64,000 nucleotides of DNA from Alviniconcha marisindica. Taxonomy: Eukaryota > Mollusca > Gastropoda > Provannidae. The position numbers and the translations under genes are program-made. Position 1 is the stretch's first letter. Every line of letters starts with the position of its first letter. Location of the stretch: assembly GCA_018857735.1 (NCBI GenBank), contig JABMCL010002031.1:35001-99000 (forward strand), written 5' to 3'. Positions 33,957-46,600 of the stretch are shown one piece after another. The notes beneath the pieces were generated by a model that was not told where the DNA came from, ran no database searches, and saw nothing but the letters and a program-made list of their open reading frames with translations.

Positions 33957-36900
33957 TGCGGGGATGGGGGGTGGGGTGCTGATGATAAATCTGTGTACGG
34001 TAATACTGTTTGTTTTGATGTCTGTTGTTTTAGCTTGATTTTGAAATGAACACGCCAAGGGCTCACCTGGGAAAGGGCACTCTATGACCCCACTATTGTT
34101 AAGTGATCCACACACGTACCCACCAAGTAATGGATAAGTGGTCTATCTAAAGTCATCCATAAGCGTACCAACTACAGTCACAAGTGTTCCAACTGATACC
34201 AGCCAAAGTCAGTCATAAGTGTGTCAGCTGAAGTCATCCATAAGTACACCAACCAAAGTCAGTCGTAAGTGTTCCCACTGAAGTCATCCGTAAGTACACC
34301 AACCAAAGTCAGTCATAAGTGTTCCACTGAAGTCATCCGTAAGTACACCAACCAAAGTCAGTCATAAGTGTTCCAGCTGAAGTCATCCGTAAGTCCACCA
34401 ACCAAAGTCAGTTGTAAGTGTTCCCACTGAAGTCATCCATAAGTATACCAACCAAAATCAGGCATAAGTGTTCCAGCTGAAGTCATCCATAAGTATATAA
34501 GTATAAGTGTTCCAACTGAAGTCATTCACAAGTGTTCCAAATGAGGTCATCCATACACAACCCAACAAAAGTCATTCATAAGTGCTCAAATGAAATGAAT
34601 TATCAGTGTTCTAACTGAAGTCACTAAAAGGTGTTCAAAGTGAAGTCAATCTCAGCTTTTGTGCACATCACTCTACATGGCAAGTACAACATGCACTATC
34701 CCCATCCTGCCATACAGCGTGTATAACAATGGCACATGATTGTTGTATCACCACGTTTGCAAGGTACTGGTACGATCATCAGATGATAAGCCAGACACAA
34801 ACAATGCAGAACAGTGCTGTTGTTTGGCTGATCAATTGATTTTGATTTTGACCATAAATAGGTCAGTGCTACCAAAGGTATGACAGGATTGAAAGCATTA
34901 CTCTGATACATACTATGTCCACACTGTATGTGGCAAAGTTCTCATATAAGTAAAGACAAAAATGGTTTAAGATTCACAGCGCTCACAGAAGGGAAAGTAA
35001 GGTCGTGGAGAGGCAAAGCATTCATGGTTGAATTTGACTGGTACATTATTATTCAATGCACAAAAAACTGAGGAACACAGCAACCAATATATGAAGAAAT
35101 GACTAAAATAAGAAACATCAAAGTGATGCAACAGAACACTAACCCCACTGCCAGACATTGGCCATCAGCAGAAAAAGAGCAGCAACGGCTGCCATCCACC
35201 ATCGCTATAGTGACGGGATCAGATAAATCTGGCATCTGCCACACACGAATATATCTGAAACAAAATAAAAGGAAAAAAAGACATTATAATTTATATATGT
35301 CATTCCAACATCTGTCCTGTGATCAGTTATTGAATAGATAGCATACTTGCTCTCACTCTGACTGCATAATTATTTGATCACACACTGACTGCATATTTGA
35401 TCACACACTGACTGCATATTTGATCGCACACTGCATAATTATTTGATCACACACTGACTGCATATTTGATAGCACACTGACTGCATAATTATTTGATCAC
35501 ACACTGACTGCATATCTGATCACACACTGACTGCATATTTAATCACACACTGTCTGCACTGCCTATTTGATCACACACTGACTGCATATTTGATCACACA
35601 TTGACTGCATATTTGATCACACACTGACTGCATATTTGATTACACACTGACTGCATATTTGATCACACACTGACTGCATATCTGACCACACACTGACTGC
35701 ATATTTGATCACACACTGACTGCATATTTGATCACACACTGACTGCATATTTTTCCCCGACCACACACTGACTGCATATCTGACCACACACTGACTGCAT
35801 ATTTGACCACACACTGACTGCATATCTGATCACACACTGACTGCATATTTAATCACACACTGTCTGCACTGCCTATTTGATCACACATTGACTGCGTATT
35901 TGATCACACACTGACTGCATATTTGATCACACACTGACTGCATATTTGATTACACACTGACTGCATATCTGATCACACATTGACTGCATATTTAATCACA
36001 CACTGACTGCATATATCACACATTGACTGCATATTTGATCACACACTGACTGCATATCTGACCACACACTGACTGCATATCTGACCACACACTGACAGCA
36101 TATTTGACCACACACTGACTGCATATCTGACCACACACTGACTGCATATTTGACCACACACTGACTGCATATCTGATCACATCACATCACATACAGTCAG
36201 GTACCTGTGGTGCTACGCCATCCTCCTATCTAAAAGGCAAAATCTGTCACTGTGCAATACAAGCCTTTATCAACCAGGCTGGCAACTCTCAGTGAATATG
36301 CAGATTATGGAACTTCATGACAAACTAAGTACACCCTTCATCGGGGGTATCGGATTTATCGAGAATTCACTCCAAAACAAACCTGCCAGTGAACAGTTTT
36401 TGGGTAGATAACACAAATTCAAATAGAGTAGGAGAAAATTCTTCACCCTTTTAATGATAGTTTCCTATAAATACTAGAAACAGTGTTTCTGCTGATGCAA
36501 TTTCCTTCAAATAGTCTTTTTGACACTGCATTTTCCTTGCAAACTAGTGCAATTTCCTTCAAATAGTCCCTTTTCTGGTGCAGATTCCTTCAAATAGTCC
36601 TTTTGCTGGTGCAGTTTCCTTCAAACAGTCTTTAAATGAGATTAAGCTAACCAGAAATGTTATTTTGAGAACATTGTCCAAACGAGAATGCATGCACTCA
36701 AAATACAAACATTATATCTTTATTTTGAAAGAGAAATGTTAAAGCATTTCATTTTCCTTTTTGAGGGTCACATCCTACACCTTTCTCATCTGTGTGTACT
36801 TGTGCTGCATGCATACTCTTGCAGAAAATAACAGCAGGATCCAGGTTTATCAGCTCTTCTCTATGAAGCTAGTGGGTGCAAGAACGGGTCACATACCTAA

Positions 36901-39900
36901 CCCAGTGTGTAAGAACAGGTCACACATGCAGGGAGCAGGTAGAAATTAGAAACGCAGGATTCCTAGCAGCAGGTAAAGCATGCAAAGCTACATAGCTTGA
37001 AGTTGAAGGACCTACTCCAGGCTTAGATGATCAAACCACAAATAGCCCTGGGTCGGCAACAGAAGAGATTCAGACGTCATTTCTGCAACAACATGTTGTG
37101 TTTTGTCCTTATGAATAGCGTTCTTTTTAACTGTTTATGTGTTCGGATCTTGATTTAGAACACTAGCAGTCATGTTTGTTTCAGATTTTTTTTGGTTGTA
37201 ATTTCTGCAGCTATGGTGCTCCCTGCAAGCTCAGAGGACAGAAGCTACATAGCCGGAAGGACCTACTCCATATTCAGCTTCATTATTTTTCTAATCAACG
37301 TCAAAACATGCATGTAATAACAGCGAGTATTTACTTGGGATCTGATTTTTGTTTTGACCTAACTGACTTTCACAGCTGACTGTACTAAATAACAAGTACC
37401 TAAATCAGGAAACTGATGTATTTGATAGGGGTGCTCAAAATGCAACTGATGTATTTGATAGGGGTGCTCAAAATGCAACTGATGTATTTGATAGGGGTGC
37501 TCAAAATGCAACTGATGTATTTGATAGGGGTGCTCAAAATGCAACTGATGTATTTGATAGGGGTGCTCAAAATGCAACTGATGTATTTGATAGGGGTGCT
37601 CAAAATGCAGGAGACAACCTGTACCAGTGAATACCCCTAAGTTCCTTAAACATTCTGAGTGGACATTCAGTATGTTATGCAGCACCCATAAAATGTCAGA
37701 TCATAAGATTTGAAAAGACCATTCCGGTCCACTGTTTGCGTGTGTGCCTGGTCTTGAACAATGGCAGAACTAGCAAGCCCAGTGCCATGTTTATTCAAAG
37801 ACTGACCTCTACGAAGTTACTTGCTGCATAAGACAGACAGTATGAACATGGTAATCATGATGTGTGTGGTGAAAGAGCATGCAAGCAGGTTGAAAAATAG
37901 TACCTGCGGGCAACTGCCACTAGCACAGAAAACCATCCTAAGTGTTCACCAGCATAATGCGATCAACTGTGACAGTCAGAAACATGGTTGCCATAAATAC
38001 TGCCTGGAGAGTGGTCCCACCATCCTCAATCCCTTTCTGCAGTCATTTTGCTACTTTGTAAGCAGCACGCCATCTTATTGTTCCAACCATCCTTTTGTGC
38101 AGTCATTTTGCTACTTTGTAAGCAGCACGCCATCTTAGTGTTCCAACCATCCTTTTGTGCAGTCATTTTGCTACTTTGTAAGCAGCATGCCAACTTAGTG
38201 TTCCAACCATCCTTTTGTGCAGTCATTTTGCTATTTTATAAGCAGCATGCCAACTTAGTGTTCCAACCATCCTTTTGTGCAGTCATTTTGCTACTTTGTA
38301 AGCAGCATGCCATCTTAGTGTTCCAACCATCCTTTTGTGCAGTCATTTTGCCACTTTGTAAGCAGCACGCCATCTTACTCTTAGTGTTCCAACCATCCTT
38401 TTGTGCAGTCATTTTGCCGCTTTGTAAGCAGCATGCAATCTACATACACAGCCCCAGCTGCTTACCCATCTTCTCCAACAGAGGCCAGGCGCAGACCTTC
38501 GGGGGAAAACTTGACGGAGTACACGTAATGATCATTGGCACCACCTGCATAGATGGGTCGTGGGCTTGGATGCAAATGGCTGTGAATCAGAAATGAAAAC
38601 AATAGATTGGTCGTGGGCTTGGATGCAAATGGCTGTAAACCAGAAATGAAAACAACAGATTGGTCAAGGGCTTGGATGCAAATGGCTGTGAATAAGAAAT
38701 GAAAACAATAGATTGGTCATGGGCTTAGATGCAAATGGCTGTGAAACAGAAATGAAAACAATAGATTGGTCATGGGTTTGGATGCAAATGGCTGTGAATC
38801 AGAAATGAAAACAACTGTATGCATGTATCATCAAATAAATACAGATACAAATGTACATATCCATATGTCTGTTTGCTGACTGCAAGCAAGTTTTTTTGTT
38901 TTTTTAAAATAAATTTCCTGTTGTTATTATTATTCTTGGTGCAACTAGCTGACACATGTTGTTAGTACTTAGTATGATAATTGTTAAGATCAGTCTACTG
39001 CCCTCCCAGGATCTATACCGATAGTCTGTCCATCAGTTGGTGACTGACGTCCAAGGCCAAAACACATCCCTGAAGACTTAGTAACAGGCTAGTCAACAGG
39101 CTAGTCAACACGGACTGGCCACTGCATGCGTAGCCGAAGATGTGGAACGTCCTACTGCAACATTTTTCACTTCCATACGTGGCTATGCTACCCACTCCCA
39201 TACACATTGTACACTCTACCAACAATCCCCCAGCTCCACCCTACCATCCAACCACTCATCAACACCAAGAAAAACACCCCTGTCATCTTTTTCTAACGCT
39301 AAACAAAAGTAAAACATCTATAATTCAATTCAAACTTTAATCGAACTGAATTCAATTACAGATGTTTTACTTTTGTTTAGCGTTAGAAAAAGATGACAGG
39401 GGTGTTTTACTTGGTGTTGATGAGTGGTTGGATGGTAGGGGTGGAGTTGGGGGATTGTTGACAGGGTGTACAGTATGTATGGGAGTGGGTAGAACTACAA
39501 TATTCCATGCCTCGCTCACTCCAGCTGTGGCAGTTGCATCTGGTAGTCCAAATCCCAGATGCTGACATGAGTATCAAATGACGCAATCCATAAGGACGGT
39601 AATCTGCCATGCCCCAGTCCCCCTAGCTGTGCTACCTGGGTATCAAATAACACTGTGCCCTACAAAGTGAAACCATAAGAACTGTCATTTACCATGCCTC
39701 ACTCACCCTAGCTTTGCTATCTGTGTCTGGGTGTACACATCCCAGATGATGACCTGGGTGTCAAATGACGCTGTGGCCAACAGAGTGCCATCTGGTGAGA
39801 AATCACACTGGACAACGTCATTGTAGTGGCCTTCCAGTCGCAGTTGGGACTGCACCTGCCGACCTTCCATTCTGAACAGAACTGCCTGAAAGTGGATATG

Positions 39901-42086
39901 GGCAAAGTATTAAAACTGCAAAACTTCACACAGATGAGCAGTGCAAGAGTACAAAAAGTTCTTACAAAAAGCTCCGCTCCACTCCAGCGACTGGTGACAG
40001 AAAGATATAAATTCCTGGACAAACACAGCAAGCCAAAATGTGAACATTTTGGGCATGTTAAGATCGTAACAATTTCCATACCTCTTTTCACAGAGAGAAC
40101 AATCATTAAAACTTTTTGGGCATTTTAAGATTGTAACAATTTCCATACCTCCCTCACAGACACAACAATCATTAACACATTTTGGGCATATTATGATCAT
40201 CACAATGCCCATGCCTCTCTCACACACAGAACGAGCATTAGCAATAGCTCTGTCATCTGAAGAATGCACTTACCACTCAAACACAATCTTTCCTTTACCT
40301 TATGAACAAATCTTCAAAAACAGACATACTATTTTAAGCTTTATAAAATACATATCAGATGCTTTTACCACCTTGGACACCAAACTGGCCCCAGACAAAC
40401 CTCAATTTATACCATTCTAGTTATCACCATACAGACCCTGGAAAAGCTCCGGAACAAATCATCAAAGGTCCCATAAGATTAAGTTTCTACAAAAGCTGAA
40501 CAAGAACTTGTCATTATGTCTACTATTTTTTGGCACAGTTTACAAAGACTGGAAACTCACAGTTTTAAAGCTGCCCACAGCAGCCAGGTACTGCCTGTTG
40601 GGTGACCACCGACAGCCAAAGGCATGCTTAGCGCTGGTCTTGATGGTCAGAAAGAGGTTGCAATCTCCCTGCTCGTCAAACTCCCATAGCTTCACGGTGC
40701 CATCCCTTGAGGCTGACGCCAAGCTTAAGTTGCCATCCTGCGTGAAGTGAAGGTCATGCACTATGTCCTTGTGGTCCAAAATCTCAAGCAACAGCAGACC
40801 TACCGAAGCAAAAAATAGAAATGCTTGATCAGTTAATGAATATTTTTGTTGAATACAAGGAAAATAATACAATCGTACGATTTGTCAGTAAAGAAGACCT
40901 GTCCCACTATCCTAAAGTGATCTGTCTAAACCTCAGAACAGGCTCTCCGGACCCAGAGGTTAATTTGTCCAAAGCGCCACAAGATGACTGTCACAAAATT
41001 CCACAGTTCAGGTTTCCCCAAAGATCAGTCTGTCTCATGTCTGCAGGATCACTTGTGCTGACTACCCACCTGTCTCGCAGTTCCACAGTTTGATTCGTCC
41101 TGATGGATGTCCAGTGGCCAACACCAGCATAAACTTCTCACAGCGCTGACGTTTCCAGCGCAGTTTGCAAATGTTACTGGTGTTGAGACCAAAGGCCATG
41201 GAGTGGACCAGCTCTCCACAGTCGATGATTTGGTACTGCCGTCCTGCTAGCCCTTTGGGGTCGTTGGGGTCATGTCTGCAATGAGATGCCTCAATCAGCC
41301 ACTGTACAAGTCTCCTACACACGCAGAAGAGCAGGGTGAAAGCCCGACGGCAACAGTGACACCCACTGGTTCATGACTGACAAAATATGGGTCCTGGGTG
41401 TGACCCTGGCTGGGTGCCGTACTATGCAGTCCAGTTTGGCTCACATTTGCAAGGAGTCACCTTGTTTAGCTACAGGACAAAGGTCCCCTACACACACAGG
41501 CAAGCAGGGTGAAAGCCTGCCAGTGACAGTGACAGACACACGCACCAGTCAGGGTTACGCACAGCACTGGTCCAGGGTTCAGTCATGGCTTGGAGTTGTA
41601 CTTTGTTTTCTAATCGGGTGGGGAACTGCCATTAAACTGTCCCCTAGTTTGGTTTAAAAGATATCAGTGGTACAGAACTATCAATGAAGTTTTGAACCTT
41701 CAGCAGTACTTTGACCTTGAATGCAGCAATCCAGTCTTTTCACAAGACACTCTGGCTTATGATGATGTGCCACCAAAGTGATTTTGGTTACGAAAGGCTC
41801 AGCAGTTTATTAGATATTGGTTCTCAATGTGACCTTGACCTTACCTTGAAAATATACAAGCAATCGTTTTGCAGGACCCTCTGGCTCATGGTGATGTATC
41901 AGCATACCAAGTTTGGTTATGAATGGGTCAGGGTTCAGAAGATCAACCAGACAAACAGTAAAACAAATGTTTAATCTTCACTGTCACCGTGGCCTTGAAC
42001 ACAGCAATCCAATCATTTTCCAAGACTCTCTGACTTATCATGATGTACCATCAAACTAAGTTTGATTGCAAAAGGATCAGCAGTTT

Positions 42087-42121
<35 letters not shown>

Positions 42122-43608
42122 CACACACACACACACACACACAAAACTCACATTCTAAATATATCATCCCTTACTGTGACCTTCACCTAGAAGATAGCAA
42201 ACCAATTTGGCTTATGGTAATACATCACCATACCAAGTTTGATTACATCACCATATCAAATTTGATTACAGAAGGTTTAGTGGTTCAGAAGAAATCATCC
42301 AGACAAACATTAGCTGACATTTTTAACCTCTGCTATGACCTTGACCTTGAACACTGCAATCCAATATTTTCACAAAACATGGCAGCTTATCGTGCTCTAC
42401 CATCCGAGTTTGGCTGCAAAAGGATCAAAAGTTCTAAAGGTATAGCAGAAACAGTCATTTTGATTATTTAAGTGATTACTGTGACCTTGACCTTGAAGAC
42501 AGCAAACAAAATATATATATAAAAATGCATTACACTTTATATCATGATGATGCAACACCATACTTGGTTTGGTTACAAAAGGCTGAGCAGTGCAGAACAT
42601 ATCATTTAGACAATCTGTCTGCCTGTTGCTTAAAAAAAGGGGTTACCCTGAAAATGTGCACATAGTTCAGGAGCTGTGTGAGAGTCGAGGTGGCCGTCCT
42701 GAGCTGGCCGTCCTAACGAGCCTTCTGGTTTTTGTGGACGTAAAGAATTATTGAACCGTGCTTCGGCATTGGTCACAACTTGTCCCTAATATGTCAACTG
42801 ACATCTGAGGACATTAAGCATCACTTCATCACCATCATCATCAAAATGTGCACATTTTGGGGGTTGGGGTTGAATCTTACTGTCTTGAGAATGTTAGCAC
42901 TTTAACAGACAGCTTTGTTCAGATTTATGTTTCTTTTCATTATACATTTTTTTTTTTCAGCAAGAGTTGCGAAGCTGGAAGGCACTGACCTTGTGGCTGC
43001 TGTAGCCTTTCCCAGGCCTGCAGGCCCAACATCACACAAACTGTCAGCATAAAATGTTAACACAAAATGTTAACAATTATGCTAGAAACAACATTTTAAT
43101 TCAACATTCCAGTTAAATGGGATTGCAAATGCAGTATAGTGCTGCTGTTGAATTAACGAAAGAGGTAACTGGAAACTGTAATGCAAAGACAGTCAACCAT
43201 TTTGGTTATATCTGGGTGAATAATAAAAGAAAATAGCACAAAGTTGTCTGAGTGGCATGTTGCCCATATATTTCCAGAAATGCAAAGGGATGCAAAGTAG
43301 GGGCATTTTCTTTACTGCATCAGAGCTGTGCAGCTCTCCCGATTCCCTGATGGGAAGAAACATTGCACTTACTCATTTGCTGTATGTTTACAAGAATGAA
43401 AGCAATCAACAAACAAAGGAGTTAATTAGCACTCAAAATATGCAACACAAGCACAACAACCTGAGTTGCCTACTGTAACTCTCACCTGGCATGCATGTAA
43501 ATACAAAGTACATAAACTCCACCAGAAATACAACCTCAAATGCAACTCTGGTGAAGAATGGAGGCAGCAGGGAAAAAGACAAAGACATTTTCAAAATGAC
43601 CCATCTTA

Positions 43609-43663
<55 letters not shown>

Positions 43664-46600
43664 TCCCCATTTTTCACACTCTATCATCTATGGTGGTGGA
43701 CTCACCCCTGTCTTGCAGTTAGAAAGGTATTTTCACCCTCTTAAAAAAAAAAAGAAAAAAAAAAGAGGATCTGTTTTTGTTTCATTTTGTTGTTGTCTTC
43801 TGGGTTTTTTGGTGGTTTCTTTGTTTTTAAATTTTGGCAGTTTGCATCTGGGCTCCCCCATCCTTGTGTGTGTGGGAGTACATTAACAGCACAGTTCAAA
43901 ATGGAGAGACTGTGCACAAATAAACACAACGGCTGCTCCAAGCTGGGCTCCCCCATCCTTGTGTGTGTGGGAGTACATTAACAGCACAGTTCAAAATGGA
44001 GAGACTGTGCACAAACAAACACAATGGCTGCTCCAAGCTGGGCTCCCCCATCCTTGTGTGTGTGGGAGTACATTAACAGCACAGTACATTAACAGCACAG
44101 CATCCTGGTGGCCACTGCTTGTTTTTGTTTTTATGGCTTGTCAGCCCGTAACGCTAACACTTCACTGAACCAGCATAAACTGGTTTTCATAAGCTTCATT
44201 GTTGGAGCATAATAATAATAAGTTTTGTATAGCGCTATTCTCTATTCTCTCTCTGTTCTCTTTGGCTGTCCTTGATGTAGACATGCCCAAACCCTGTGAA
44301 CTACGAGTCTTATATTTTGCTGAAGGCCTACTGGATTTGGGTTCACTCCTCGTAGTCGAGTTAACTGCATCGGCTGATTCTTCACAGTGCTTTTGTTTTC
44401 CGCTTGGCACACTATTAGCCGTGCCTTTAGCACCATGGTCATAAGCCTTTAGCACCATGGTCATAAGCCTTTAGCACCATGGTCATAAGCCTTTAGCACC
44501 ATGGTCATAAGCCTTTAGCACCATGGTCATAAGCCTTTAGCACCATGGTCATGAACACACACATAATGCTCACATTCACCTACGGCCTGTTGGATTGGGT
44601 AAAGAGAAAGGCAACAGCCAATGAACATCAAGAAGACATTCTGATAGTTGAAAAAGTTAATACTAACAAACGTTCATACAGCTGGATTTAGTACTAAAAT
44701 TGTTAAAGGACAAGTCCAAGGTAAGGGGTGATTTTTGACACGATTTCCGTTAAAGCTCGCTGAGAACGATGATGTAGGTGAAACTGTGATCTGAGGGTTA
44801 TAAATGCACGAAAAAAAGGCATTTTCTGTCGTACAGAAAGCGTCGCCATGACGCCTAAATAACGTGACCATATGCCTACTACATCACTCTGGGGAGTCGC
44901 TGCAAAATGGCCAACTCGAGCTCCGAAGACGAAACTGATACTTTGCCCAAGAGACCCACAAGGATACAGCCGTATCAGTTTGAGCCTGTCAGGCAGGATT
45001 TTGAAAGAGTACTGGAACATCATGTCAGCTTTGAAGCAAACCCCATGCGGTATTCCATGGGGTTTGCGAAATCGCACTCACTGAAGTGCTCACTACACAA
45101 GTGGGCGTGATGTGGCACAGCAAGAAAGTCAGCTCGTTTGAATTGTATAAATTTAATCCACTTTTGCCTCACTGCGGGTTGATTGCGCGGGAGCTCGTGC
45201 ATTGTTATACCTGGGGTCGTCTGCGAATTGTTACAGTTCGCAGCAACACAGTAGGCCGGCATAGTTAACTTTTTTGTCGACCGCACGCATACACAGTTTA
45301 CTGAACGAATCTAAGATGGCAACCGCACTGACTCCCCAGACTGACGTCACTTCTGGGAAAGTCACGTGACTGATGGAGAACCGAGAATGTAGTCTAGGCC
45401 AGCCTACAGAAAATAAAATCGATTAAAACCCCAATTAAACATTTTAATTTTTTGTTTCATTAAATCTGAAACTAGTGACTCATTTGTCAATCATTTCGAT
45501 GGTCATTTTGCATACTTAAAAACCTTGGACTTTTACTTTAAGTGTCATGTCACTATTTCCACCAATACTTAACAGTTTTTGTCATTTTCACTGCTGACAC
45601 TAATCACCCCTAAATTTGGCCTGTGGGGGGAGGGGGGAGTTGTTTTTGCATCTTTCGTTTGCATACTTTACTTTTCCCTCATTAGAATACACAAAGATTC
45701 AAACTTGCAATCTCTGTATCACACAAATGCAATGCCTTTACCATTCATCCACACAACTCCTCTTGAGTCTGCTACTACTGAGTGCTACTCACTTGTTCTG
45801 GCGCTCGTAGTCCCAGGGAATGAGGTGAATCATGCGGTGCCCAGCAGACCATGCCAGATAGGAATGGTCCTGCGCCCAGGTGCAGCTCCAGCTCTCACAC
45901 CCAGTCTTGTGCAGCGTACGGCGCCCAGAGATGGCGAACCGACAACACACCCTCACATGGTCCAGGCTGACGAGCTCCTTTGCACATGCTGAAACAGGCA
46001 GCTGACACTGAGTGCAAGGCTGACAAGCTCCTTTGCACATGCTGAAACAGGCAGCTGACACTGAGTGCAAGGCTGACAAGCTCCTTTGCACATGCTGAAA
46101 CAGGCAACTGACACTGAATGCAAGGCTGACGAGCTTTTCGCACATGCTGAAACAGGCAGCTAACACTGAGATGCTGCTGCTTATTAGATTGTTTTGACAG
46201 CCAACACCCAGACAACCAAGAACTGAAGGTCATATAAACTGGGTGACAGACAATCACTGAGCAAAAGACCTGTTCACTGTTCATGTCACGTGTTACTTTT
46301 TGCTTGACAAAGGGTGGGCATACTGAAGCCGAATGAGCCATGACGGCAAACACCTAAAAAACTAACATTAGACAAGAATAATTCCCGTCAGCAGACCAAG
46401 GCTGAAGAACTATACTCCAGCCTGGTCCAGGATCACAAAGAAAGCATTTGAAGGAGGCTACATTATAAATGAGCAGAAGGACCTTAACTGACAGCATCTG
46501 CAATGCCTAACTGTGAGGATCACTTATTGCACATGCTCATGTCACCAGGCCTTCATAAGACATCAAGGCAGAATTATATGCATACAGTATGAAGGGCAAA

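Larger units (their letters stand above)
44703..45541. mobile_element. Kolobok-like TIR DNA transposon, defective, TTAA-flanked
   Basis: The ends are AGGACAAGTCCAAGG (left) and the inverse of AGTAAAAGTCCAAGG (right), each bordered by TTAA (44703-44706 and 45538-45541). A THAP-type zinc finger is encoded inside on the minus strand. TTAA target duplication with a THAP domain is the Kolobok combination (established for that superfamily). At ~840 bp it has no room for a full transposase. A 305 bp relative is at 56968-57272. It lies in WSB intron 2. Confidence 0.6.

Noticed and set aside
44199..44444. Plus-strand frame [20 protein letters not shown]
   Set aside because: The sequence recurs in diverged form at 63060-63210, so it is part of a dispersed repeat rather than a gene.
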